Below are positions 1 to 11,171 of a stretch of DNA of 64,000 bases, in pieces (the first letter of the stretch is position 1; every line of letters begins with the position of its first letter). The notes beneath the pieces are model-generated. The model was not told where the DNA came from. It saw only the letters and a list, made by a program, of their open reading frames with translations, and did not search any database. The translations under genes were made by a program, and so were the position numbers. Source of the DNA: Microstegium vimineum. Taxonomy: Eukaryota > Streptophyta > Magnoliopsida > Poales > Poaceae. The stretch is taken from assembly GCA_022036555.1 (NCBI GenBank), contig CM039137.1, forward strand, positions 4,000,942 to 4,064,941. The letters are read 5' to 3'.

Positions 1-2194
1 AGGCCAGGAAAAGGGAGACAGTTACATGGTATAGTAACTTGTGCGTACCTATCCTATATTCCTATCCCCGTCTAGCTATCATTTCTTCAAGGAAACTCCA
101 GTTTTAGTACCGAGCTGGTAGCCGGACGGACTTGACACAACTGCTACGTACGTACGTCGTCGTCCGGCATGCTGTACTGGTAAGTCTGGTAGTATCTGAC
201 GTTGATTCTATCTCGTCTCACAGCTCGTTCGGAACTAGTACACGTACACGTGTAGCCGACAGAGAAAGGTCAGAAACAAACAGGTACCATGCATGCACTA
301 TGCACTAGTGACTAGTGAGTAGTATTAGCGTATTGCAAGCTGCTATCACCTCTGTAATTTGCACGATCGTTGTTGCATTGCACAATATATATATATACAC
401 ACTACCACATGCCGGCCGGCGGGTAGTACGTACTACACGTAGTAGTAGTAGTACATGGTATAGGCCGGGGTGGTTATTATATTAATCATATCGTGCATGA
501 GTGCTGCATGCATGACATGATGCAGTAGATCGAAGAATCACCCCCCACTAATAATAACCGATGACTTAATAATTACCGTACGTGATCGATCGAGTACGTA
601 GTGCGTGTCTCTATCTTCTGTGTCGACATGGGCAAAATGAATAAAGGATCCTGCAAGGATTATTCTCTCTCCTGCATGATCGATCGAGGCTCGATCGATG
701 ATCCTGCTGACATATATATATGCCTGGGGCCTCTAGAAAGGGATGGAAGCAACGCGCGCACGCACAAGCTAGGCCAGCTGTGCTGGGTCTCGGACTGGGA
801 GGCTAGCGAGGCACAGGGTGGTACGGTACGGTGGGGGAGCATCATGGTGGCTCCTCTTTGAAGTTATGCAATCCCAAAGCGACGCAGCTAAGTGGCCGCA
901 TTACACATCAGGTTACGCACGCACCAACGGACCAGCGAATCCAGCCACACGTACGTTACATCGCTACTACAGTAGCTACTACGTATACGTACTTTGTTGA
1001 TTCTTCATCGCGCGCGGCGGCGGCGGCGATCTCCGCCGGCTGGCCGGCGGCCTCCGCCTCTCTCTCTCGATCCCGCGCGCGCGGCAGGACGCCGGCCGGG
1101 CCGGGATCTTTCAGAGGAGCGAGAGAGGGGTACGGTGGTGCAGTGGTTGGTGCGCGCGCCGGCCAGGTGCATGCGAAAGGGCTTCCGCTACGGTTACACG
1201 ATGACGAGGAGTCAGAGGCCGTCGCCGTCACAAAAAGACGATGGCGTGATGTGCACTTGCCTTGCATGAGTAACCTGCATGATTGAGTTGAGCGAGCCGG
1301 CCGGCCGTTTGCGTTTGCTAGCCCACGCCACGCCACGCCACGCCACAACGGAAAAGCGCCTGTCGTCGATCGCTCCTCAAGCCATGCAAAAGTTTGCCAA
1401 CCAAACCGTGCAGTAATTAATTCCATCTATCCCCCCACTCCACCTAATCTAGGCTGCACTTTTGTCCATCGAGCATTAGGAACGAACGAAGAACCTTCTT
1501 TTTCAAAAGAAAAGAAAAGAAAATAATGGCCTACTGTACTGCACTGTAGTATGTAGCACTAGCAGCACTATTCATATTCCTTCATCTCTTTCTTGCTGCG
1601 TTCTCATGCGCGCACGGCACATTTATATTGATTAGGTACGGCCGGGCTAATCGGTAGTAGTTAGTTAGTTAGTTAATGGTGGCACTTCTTATTAGTACTG
1701 GAGTAGTAGCATATATTCTAGCTAGCAGCAGCAAGCTACACTGCTACAGCTACCCACTTATGCATGGAGGCCGTTGTGGAACATACAGGCCGGATCACTG
1801 ACCGAGGGCAACATAGCTGCTGAGCAGTGCGCGCGGTGTTGTTTGGTTTGGACTTTGGCGTATGCAGAAAACGAAGCTGCGAATGCTGCATGCGTGCTCG
1901 CAGTGTGCGTATTTAGTCAGGGATTAGGACGGATTAGGAGTAAATCGTCGTACGTGCAGGCAGTACGTCTGTTGGGTGTTCGTTTTCCTCAGATCGAGCA
2001 AGTTTGTTACTAGTAGTTCTTATCCGGCCATGGATTGGTTCAAGTCGATCAATTACCATTCGTCCAAGCGTGCAAAGGCGCGGCGGAAAGAATGAACGGT
2101 CGGGACGACAGGGGTTCTGAACTTCTGATCCGTGTATTTGCTTTCAATCTGAGCTTACTGAATCACCGTGTTAGTCTCTTCTGTGTTACAGAGA
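1..2194. other. Gene-free region, no supported CDS
   Basis: I see no coding exon that can be supported here. Open frames between about 600 and 1430 lie in GC-rich sequence on both strands, have no recognisable domain and start or stop arbitrarily. The stretch is rich in short palindromic words (gatcgatc, catgcatg, gtacgtac) typical of grass intergenic DNA. It could be flanking or regulatory DNA of a gene outside the window. Confidence 0.5.
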
Positions 2195-2389
2195 TACTAC
2201 TATAATCATCACTATCAAAATTTAAAATTTCTCCTAGCGAGGTGGAGTTCTCTTAGTATTTTTTATTCAAAATTTAGTACAAACTTTCTCTACTAAATGT
2301 CTCCTAGTAGGATTTCCATGTGCCATGACTAGTGATAGTGTTTTCCTACTAATTAAAAACACTAGGAGAAGTCCACCATTCTAGTAGTG
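2195..2389. repeat. CACTA-type MITE remnant
   Basis: The right end reads CTAGTAGTG, so its reverse complement begins CACTACTAG, the usual terminus of CACTA-family MITEs. The left end carries a partly matching inverted copy (ACTACTATAATC), and both ends continue inward with similar sequence around TTCTCCTAG and CACTATCAAAA. The terminal bases of the left copy are degraded, and I do not see a clear 3-bp target duplication. Confidence 0.45.
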
Positions 2390-2506
2390 CATTGATTTGG
2401 TGCCGATTGTGATCTCGTACGTGTGATGGATCAGTTATGGAATTTGTTGGTTCAGAGAATTCGCGGACACGATCGTCATACTATGTATAACGTACGGTAG
2501 CGTACC

Positions 2507-5498
2507 TGTCACACCCAATTTTAAGGATAAAATTGAATATGAATAACTCATGTGTGTCCAGAGATCAATCACACACATAAGCCGACAAATCTTTAAATAG
2601 TACCATCACTGAGTGCTTATTACATAACGAATAATATTTAAATAACATAACAGTGGAATATAAAGATAACTCTCGCGACGAAGCTCCACTTCACAGGGAA
2701 CGCCGACTGGTTGACCACTAGCCTAGTACTCCTCACGGTAGTCTTCAAAGCCATCTGAAGGGGTTGAGAAAGCAAGAGTGAGCACTTACATACTCAGCAA
2801 GAGTAACATAGGGTTATGAAGCTCAAAAGGTTGACACTGTCTGAACTGCGGTTGCTTTTAACTTGGTCAAGTTTTACTAACACTTAGCTTTAGTTATGCT
2901 TAACCCAATTATTATCCACATGATAAGATTAATAAGCATCATTAACAATTAAACAACATGATCATCTACACTGTGAGTTTTCCAGGCCACTCGTAACCGT
3001 GAGCACGGCTATCATGATAGATTTACACTCTGCAAAGGTTATACACTTTACCCACAAGCCATGTTACCCATATGCCCGGGTTTATAACTCTCATAACACT
3101 TCCAAGGTGAGTGGGCAGGGAACACTATGAAGTCTTTCAAAAGTCTTCCCAACATGTTGCCAGACCCTACGGACCCAAGGGCAAGGGGTATGCAAAGCCT
3201 CTACTCGATGGTACCTTTCAAAGCGGTAACCACCCTAGAACATGCCCTGCAACCAACTCGGCAATGGTGTCTTTCACGAACTGCCAACATGCTAGTACAA
3301 ATCTTTATACTTGACTAAAGCCAGAGCCATTATAGCACTCGTGGTTGTATTAGAAATCCCAGCTTTTGCCCTACAGTGGGGTCCTATTCTATGTTACTAT
3401 AAAAGCCAGTTTTATCTCATTGTTGCATATATCATTAGTCAAGATTCATCTCAAGATCCATTATTGTAAAGCATAGCAAAGCTACCCATATGCATGTAAA
3501 CCCATGGTGACAAGGTAAAGGATAACAAAGCTATGGTATAGATCTAATAGGAATCAAATTAGACACATACAATCATGACTAGATGAATTATGGTGAATAG
3601 GTAACAAGGATGATCCCATGTTAAACTTGCCTTGATCACAAAGCTCTTGGTGATCCTGATCTGCTGCAAAGAACTCTTGGTCAACGAAGATCTCACCGGC
3701 TGTACTCGATCAACATCACCACGCAATCATCCGAACAATCATACACGAAGCAAATAAGACATGATCAGAACATTACACCATAAACAATAAAGAGACTTTG
3801 AAAAGGTTATAAAACAGATCTATACTTTACTACGATCACAACGACACGAGAATCACGCTAATCGGATCTAGAACGGAGAAGTTATAGATTAAACGGGATT
3901 TTGAAGAGAGCAGATTAACTCTTTAGCAAAGTAATTTTCTCTGATTTTCAAAAGTAATTAACATAGGTGAAATCTATACTACTGGATAGAGCATGAAAAT
4001 ACGGATCTAACGCAACTTGAACGGGTCGATTTGGATTTAAAACGAAGAAAATATAAGCATTTGAAGTTTAGGGCAAAACTGAAATTAGGAAATTCCTTTT
4101 ATTTTTGAATTAAAATCGGATTAGAAGAGATTACGTTTTCCCGAGGGGAAAGCGCAAAACAGAAACCCATCTTCTGGACCGCGGGTTAAGACATAGAAAA
4201 TCTCAGGGTCTCTTTAACAAAATCGCCACCCGAAGGGGTACGGGGCAATCTGGGCCGTTAGATCAGAGACGGATGGATCGGATTAGATCCAGAGGAGAGA
4301 GAGGGAGGGAACGGGCAGCGCTGTGGCCGGGATGGGCAGCGCACGGCGGCGGCCATTGCCGGCAGAGCCCGAAGCTCGTCGGCGTACGCCGTCCGGGAGC
4401 TCTGGTGCCCCGTTTTCAACTCTGAGCACACCGGGAGACAGAGGAGATGACGACGAACTTGTCTGGAGCCACGGTAAGGCTCGGGGATGGATGGGAAACG
4501 CCGACGACGTAGCACGGCGGCGGCGGACACTCGGTGCACGGCGGTTAGGGACTCGGGTGGCCAATCCGGCCGGGAAACGGCTCGGGGAGCAAGCGGGTGA
4601 CACGGCGAAGCTATTGCGGGCACTGGCAGAGCTTGATTGGGACGGAGGAGGACCACCGGAGGAAAGCCGCGGCGGCGGTTACCCTGTACATGGCGGCGAG
4701 GTCCACCAGTACACGAACGAGAGAGAAAAGAGAGGGGAAGTGCGTTCGGCACTTACGCGAGGCTGATGCGATGCTTGGCGAAGGGGGAGGAGCAGCCGGT
4801 GACGCGGAACGTCAACTCGACGGCGGAGCAGAACGGATCGCGGCGGCGCTGCGGCTTGCGGTTGCGCGGCGATGTGGGAACTCGAGGATCGATGGGAGAG
4901 ACGGCGCGGGGGTCAACGCTATATATGGGACCGAGGGGAGAGTCCCGTGCGGGTACGGACGCGGGGAAACCGCGTCGGCGGTTGCGCGCGCGGCGGACGC
5001 GGCGTCGCGGCGCCAGTGTCCGGCTCGAACACGAGAGGGAGAAGGGAGAACTGACGGGCGGGACCGCTTCGTCAGTGAGAGGGAGAGAGAGAAGGGAGGC
5101 GCCGACAAGCGGGCCCGAGGTGTCAGCGGCAGAGGGAGAGCACGAGCGCGGAGCTGGGCCGGCCCACTGGAGAAGAAAGGGAGAGGGGAAAGGGGGCCGG
5201 CCGAGTGGGCCTCTGGGCCAGAAAGGAGAGGGTACAGGTTTTTTTTTTCTTTTTATTTTCAAATTTGGTTTTGCAATTTGATTTTCCAAATGAATTTTGA
5301 AACCATTTTCTAGGGTTTTGACAATTCACTCACATAAGAAAAATGCAAGGGCATGAGATGCACAACCAAGTTAACCCTAACATGATATTTAATTTAGTTT
5401 TATATATTTAATTCTATGCTTCACAAAATTACTTAAATTAAAACAAATTAAACTCAAATTCAAATCTATTTTTGCTATTCAAATTTTAGGGTGTTACA
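2507..5498. mobile_element. Probable solo LTR (about 3 kb) of a Ty3/Gypsy-type retrotransposon
   Basis: The unit begins TGTCACACCC and ends GGGTGTTACA, so it has the TG...CA ends and short inverted terminal repeat of an LTR. It is flanked on both sides by GTACC (2502-2506 and 5499-5503), a perfect 5-bp target duplication as made by retroviral-type integrases. No gag, protease, reverse transcriptase or integrase sequence is present, so this looks like one LTR left after recombination between two. Long LTRs with these ends are known in grass Tekay/Del-type chromoviruses, but the family assignment is inference. The GC-rich part (about 4250-5220) has open frames on both strands with no recognised domain; I treat these as non-coding. 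Confidence 0.72.
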
Positions 5499-5576
5499 GT
5501 ACCAAATACTAGTATTCCATTTCCATCACAGGCGCATGCATGCATCTTAATAACTCTATGTTTAACAATAAGTAGT

Positions 5577-5578
<2 letters not shown>

Positions 5579-5637
<59 letters not shown>
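5579..5637. repeat. (TA)n microsatellite
   Basis: Uninterrupted TA dinucleotide tract of about 29 units. It lies just downstream of the LTR-like element and is likely to be length-variable. Confidence 0.95.
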
Positions 5638-5641
<4 letters not shown>

Positions 5642-6956
5642 TAAGCTTACGGCTAAAGCAATAGCTGGACGATGGGCGTATGCATTTGCATTTGTGTACT
5701 GCAGTACTACTACTGTCTTAGTATAGTAGTACTACTGTCCTAGTATTCCTATACTACTACTACTCTATTACTAACAAATTAACTACTTACTAACAAACTA
5801 TGTATGTATAGTTAGTGCTGTTTTTTAGTGTTTTGTTGTAAGATAATAAAAATATTGTATTATGACCAGGCTGATAAGTCGAACAAAAATAAGTCGTTGC
5901 TTAATCAGCAGAGTTTGTTGTTCCCACCCTCTGGGAAGAATAAAAACAACTACTGTAACGACGCACATGCATGGCTTTCTCCTCCTCCTCCTCGCGTGAA
6001 GCTTGAGGGGCCGGCCGGGGCACGGAGAGGAGCGAGGAATATCTATCTATATATCTGACTTCTGATCATTGCGGAATAATCAGTGAAGCTCACTGCCACA
6101 TCTCCAATAATGCTGTACTACGAAAGATCATTGAGCCCAGCAATGGAGATACGGTAGCCGATAGCATAGGAGGCAACAAGGCAGCTACTAACATAGTACG
6201 CCTACCATTCATGGCCGGAACACATGAGAAAAGCAGGCGAACGAAAGGCGCATCATGCATATGCATGACTTCCTGTCTGCTGCACATTCTTCATCCGCCG
6301 CCTGTACAGTACCGTTTTGCAGTAGACCGACATGCGTGATGAGCCACTATACGACTTTGCATGCTCGCCGCTCTCCTCCGTCGTAGTACTACGTGTTTGA
6401 TTGCTCAAGGATTTCTTTTCTTGGAGGGGGTCGTCAGCACCTCGATCAGTGGATGGGTCCGTCCCCTTCCTTTGGCTGTTCCTCCTGGTTTTTATGTCTC
6501 CCCGATTGACATGATTTTTTTCTTCTTGTTGTGTGTGTATGAGCAAAAGTTGCCACCCGCTCAAGCCGCGCGCAGTCATGTCAACTGAGTCATTATTACA
6601 TCGCTGAAGAACTGAAAAAGTACAGTGACTAGGGAACCAGAATCTTGCATGCTATGCTACCAGCCTGAAACCAAGTTTGAGTAATTAACATAGGGATGAG
6701 CTGCCTGCTTTGTTCAGTAACAAATTTGCCGCGCCAAGTTTGATCGAGTACTAGGACAACTTAAATCACGAAGCCTAGCTAGCTAATCTAACGGAGTTGG
6801 AAAGGAGCATGCATGCATGTAGCACTTATATTTTTAGTTAGCAGAAGATGCTCAATTTGTGTATGTATAATATAACTATATATAATCGAGAAAGCGTAAA
6901 AAAACAATTTCCGTCCATTTTTCTCTCTCAATGAAACTGTTCGTTTTTCCTGTCGC

Positions 6957-6961
<5 letters not shown>

Positions 6962-7014
<53 letters not shown>
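6962..7014. repeat. (GA)n microsatellite
   Basis: Uninterrupted GA dinucleotide tract of about 26 units. Open frames crossing it on either strand are repeat artefacts. Confidence 0.95.
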
Positions 7015-7025
<11 letters not shown>

Positions 7026-8244
7026 GCTCCTATTTGAATTCATTTCAGGGCAAACAGCCCAGGCGACGGTTACGTCCAACAACTCTGCAATCCTGCTACG
7101 ATGCTTTGCTGCTCTACGCCTCTACACGACACTCTCTCGGAGTGGTACAGCGAGCCGTACACGGGGAAAAACGTCAAAGCCTCACGGAGCATCGGTTGGT
7201 TACACGTACTACGTCGTCCGCACATATACAGCAGTATATACAATGATGCATCAGCTACTGCTACTACTGAGAGCACGAAATTAAAGGCACGCAGCTAGCT
7301 AGCTAGCTCGCGCAGGTGAGGAAGAAGGTGTGGAAGCGAATGATCGATCGATGGATGCACAGCACAGAAGCAGAAAAGAGCAAAAAGAAACTAGTATTTG
7401 TATTAAAACAATAGGCTATTCTAGTTCTTGCTTAAAACTGACACCTGCCGAAAGAGCACAAACAAAACAAAACTGCCCCCATCCTCTTGGCGAATCCGGG
7501 GTTGGATCGTCGTCGTGCGCTTATTCCGTCCGCGCGCGAGCATGGAAAACGACGGCCGTGTTTGGAACTGCGCGGTGGCGTCGTCATTGAGCGAACGTGG
7601 TTCGATCTGAGAACGTGTTTTATGGAACTCCAGTTCGTTTTCTCGCGTTCCACGCCAACACGGGATTATTCGGTTTTTCTTGCTCAATCGCGACGCGAAC
7701 GCGGAAACAAACAGGGCCGACGACGCTCGAGACGTGCAGGTGCAGCGCAAGCTTGTAGCGCATCTCGCAAGCCGTTTCCTGTGCTACTGCTACCGGTCCG
7801 GGACTCGTGACTGGCTCGAGAGGGCCGGATCCAACGCACCATTTCCTGGTATTTATTTTAGATTTTTTAGGTACACGTACGTCTGCGTATTCAGTGGCAC
7901 TACGCGTTTCTCGTGCAGTCTCCCAATCTTTTCTATGTATATGTACGGGTGCGCACGCGTGTGTGCGCTTGTGATATGAGTGTAGAGTGTGTGGGTTGTG
8001 TGCGTTCAAGTTGTACCCGATAAAAAAAATTGCGCAAGGAAGCAGCTTGCGAGAGGCATGATGCCTGTTGTGACGGGTAGGTGTAGATCGTCAGGCAGCT
8101 GGTGCATGTTGGGATGGCCCGAAGTCCGGTGTTTTGGCCCGGCACGACACAATGACTAGCAGGCCCGAGCTAGTCTTGTTCAGAACTTTACGGTCATATT
8201 TGGGCCGCCGCGTAGACACGTTGGACAGCATGGTCCCGCTCGCT

Positions 8245-8259
8245 AAATAAATATATGAC
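8245..8259. repeat. Left target-site duplication of the L1 LINE
   Basis: AAATAAATATATGAC is repeated exactly at 15016-15030, on the other side of the LINE. The variable-length, A-rich target is typical of L1 endonuclease-primed insertion. Confidence 0.9.
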
Positions 8260-8271
8260 GTGATTGCAAAG

Positions 8272-9240
8272 ATGGCCGCTCTAGTCTCTCACGAGGGCGA
8301 CCACGGGGGAGACCCGCCACCTTCCCCCGCCTCCACCCCTGCACGCCCCTCGTCACCGCCACGTCGCCCTAACGCGCTGGACCAACTCGCCCGTCCTCGA
8401 CGCCTCGTCGTGCCGCCAGACCCTGCTCGCTTCCACCTCCAAAATCGCCTGCTATTCGACCACTTCGCCACCGTCGCCTCCGACCTCCTCGCGCCCTCCC
8501 CGTCTCTAGCGCCCCTTTGGGTAACACCTCCCTCTCGTCAACCTTGCTTCAATGCATTTTTCATCAAAAAATGCTCTGGGCCACATGCTTGTTCCGAGTC
8601 TGGGTCGCATGTGTGTCTCGTTCGTCTCCACCGAGGTGTTCGAGGTTCTTGTGTCCTCCCAAAATGTCGCCAACGTTCTCTCTATCATTGGTTCCCTCCG
8701 TATCGCCTCCTTTCAACTCTTCTTCCACCCCTCTCTCGCCGTCGCTCGCTCAGCCTATGGTCGTCTCCCTCCGCTTGCCTTGTCGCCAACCGATGTTGGT
8801 AATGCGGCCCTACCTAACGTTATTACTGCAGTTGACTCTGGCGCGGGTGGCGCCCAGCTAGTCTCTGATTTCGAGGCAATCTTGTGGGGAACCGTCCCCC
8901 AAATCTTATGTTTGTACCACCGGTACGTACATTTCCCCTACCTCACTGGCCTGTCGACTGCTAGGGGTGCGAGGCCGCGTCCTGTCGCCGCTACCGCGGC
9001 CACCCTGCCCACTCCTTCGAAGAGTGTTGCCATTACTCCCCCCACATGATTCTATCTCGAGGTAGCACTTACTCCGCCACCCCCAGTCTGCTCTGCAAAA
9101 GTCTGTAAAGGCTCTTTCCCCCTCCTCAGGGTGTTTTCGCTGCCTTGCTTCTGATCACCTAGTTCGCGACTGCCGCGATCCTGTGCGTTGTTGTGTCTGC
9201 CTCAAGTCTGGCCACCGCAGCCACGAGTGCACCATGAAGC
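8272..9240 (+). pseudogene. LINE ORF1 (gag-like, two zinc knuckles), degraded
   Basis: Plant L1 ORF1 proteins bind the element RNA. The 3' part has two consecutive CX2CX4HX4C zinc knuckles, the first with C-F-R-C...H...C and the second with C-C-V-C...H...C (about 9132-9230). These are the strongest evidence. The upstream part is open only in pieces: one frame runs from 8272 to about 8800 and another from 8552 to 9049, so at least one frameshift separates the N-terminal part from the knuckles. The first ATG lies 12 bases after the target duplication, which implies a very short 5' leader. The extent toward 9800-10900 is uncertain because GC-rich open frames continue there without a recognised domain. 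Confidence 0.65.
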
Positions 9241-11171
9241 GCTTCCTCCGCGCTGCCGCCCACCACCTTCGCAATCCTGCGGCGAACCACGCTGCGAGAG
9301 CCCGCTCTGCTCGCCCTGTCACTCCCTCCGCCCCTCTGCCTGCCTCCTCGACACCCTCCCCGGATCGTTGCCCGGATGACTTCTCCTTCCCCCACCTCAC
9401 TGCCTATTTGTCGGCCAACATGGTCCCCTCCTCGTCGGTGACGCCTGCCGCCGTGATGCCTCAGGGGTCCTCCTCGCCGGACGCTCCCTGGTGCATCGAC
9501 AAGCTGGTCCTGGAGGGCAGCCAGCCACGCCACGAGGGGACGTCTCCCCCCTTTGCTGGAGCCAGAGTCTCACCTGGCCACGGTGAGCCAGGGGTCCCCC
9601 CCCCCCCGACCATGACGACATCGACAGCCTCGGGGAGGACTTCGCGTGCGGTGACCCCGAGCACATTGACAGTAGCTCTGACGACTCCTGGCAAGAGGGG
9701 CGCCCACGCCATGACAAATCTTGGGTGTCCCAGGGCAGGCCTGCCCTTGCGGAATGCCTTCTCTTCGCCTTCATTGAGCCTCCTACACCCATGCTCGATG
9801 TAAGCGCTTTCATTCGCAATGCTTTGCGCTCTGTTGCCCCACTCCTCCTGGTTGACTTCCTTCCCTCCTCTCTAGGTGCAATGGTCCTTCGCTGCTCCTC
9901 CATAGCTGACTGTGAATCCTTGTACCTCCATGGGCCTATCTCCTACTATGGCTCCCTGCTTTCCTTTTAGAAGCCCGAGGAGACCTCAAACCGCTCCTTC
10001 CGGGTCCTGACCTGGCTCGCCTTCATCGTGGTCGTGGATTTCCCCATTGAACACTGGTTTGAAGAGTGGTTCCGTGAATGCTTCAGTGCCTTTGGTGCTG
10101 TCGCCGAAATCAATCCAGAATGCATGTTCGGGGACAACTTCGCGCCGTTGTGACTGCTTCTTGAGCTTCATAATCGTCTCAATCTCCCGCGTGAGCTCCG
10201 CATCGCTTGCAAGCAGGGGGTTGGCCGCTCTGGCGCCACCACCAAAATTCTCCCTATTCGTGTTTGGCCCAGAGAATTTCAGCTCGATAGCCGAGGCAAC
10301 CTCCCCCGGTTCTTTGGCCCACTCGCCCCGCCCTCCCAAGGTCTCAATCTTGGGCCTTTGGTCCCCTTCAATCTCCAGCATCAAGCACGCCCTGCCACCC
10401 ACTTGTATAGCGCTCTCTACCTAGCTCACCAGGCTCCCGCCCCAACCACCTCCAACCTAAAGTACTCCTTCAACCCCCTTGGCCTCTCACAGGCTGCTGC
10501 CCCGTCCTCTGCGTCTCCACTGTCCCCTGCGGTGTTGGGACTCGTCGTATCCTTCGCCCACATCCTCCGCTTCCCGGCCTTGGCTCCTGCCCCGGCTGTT
10601 GCCTCGCCGCCTCCCATTCACTCCCCCCACCATCGCCTATTTTCGCCCCTGTCACCTCTACTTGCCGCCTCGCGAGCCCCACGCTCACCTACCGTCGCCG
10701 CTGCGTGCGTAGCTCGCCTCGTTCCACTGCCCCTCCACGCTCAAGCTCTCGCATTGCGGCCAAGGAGTCCGCCAATTTTGTGGACATGACTACGCAGGCC
10801 ATTCAGCGCAAGGCTCTGCTCAACTATCTCTGGGTGTTCCAAGTCACTCAAGAAGCACGTCAGCCAGCACAATATCCTCTCCCGAAACCTCCTGCCCATT
10901 AGGGGTGCTGATCTTCAGAAGTTGGTGAATGTGGCCAAGCTGAAGTGCAAGAACATCTACGTGGCTGTCGTGGTGACTGACGTCGCTGAATGAGTAGCCG
11001 CTACCTCTCCGGACATGGCGGCCTGTGCTACCTCCCCAATGGCCGCTGGGCTTCGTGACTCGGTAGTGCACTTATCGTCTCAACTTTACCACTGTATTGT
11101 CCTTTTCATGTTGTAATTCTCTCTCTTTGTAACCCCTTCTGTATTTGGACTCGGTGTCAACCTGTGTTTCA

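Larger units (their letters stand above)
5504..8244. other. Intergenic DNA with microsatellites
   Basis: No supported gene. It contains a long (TA)n tract at 5579-5637, a (GA)n tract at 6962-7014 that generates spurious open frames of Arg-Glu and Ser-Leu repeats, and scattered palindromic words. The last part (about 8110-8244) holds GGCCCG-rich sequence; similar GGCC-rich words reappear after the LINE (15410-15560), so the LINE may have landed inside an older repeat. Confidence 0.5.

Noticed and set aside
956..1426. Overlapping frames on both strands in GC-rich DNA near the window start
   Set aside because: Neither strand gives a recognisable protein. GC-rich sequence alone explains the open frames.
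4258..5313. Several open frames of 100-240 codons on both strands
   Set aside because: They lie in the GC-rich block of the solo LTR, overlap one another and show no known domain.
6876..7284. Open frames with Arg-Glu or Ser-Leu repeats
   Set aside because: Translations of a (GA)n microsatellite.
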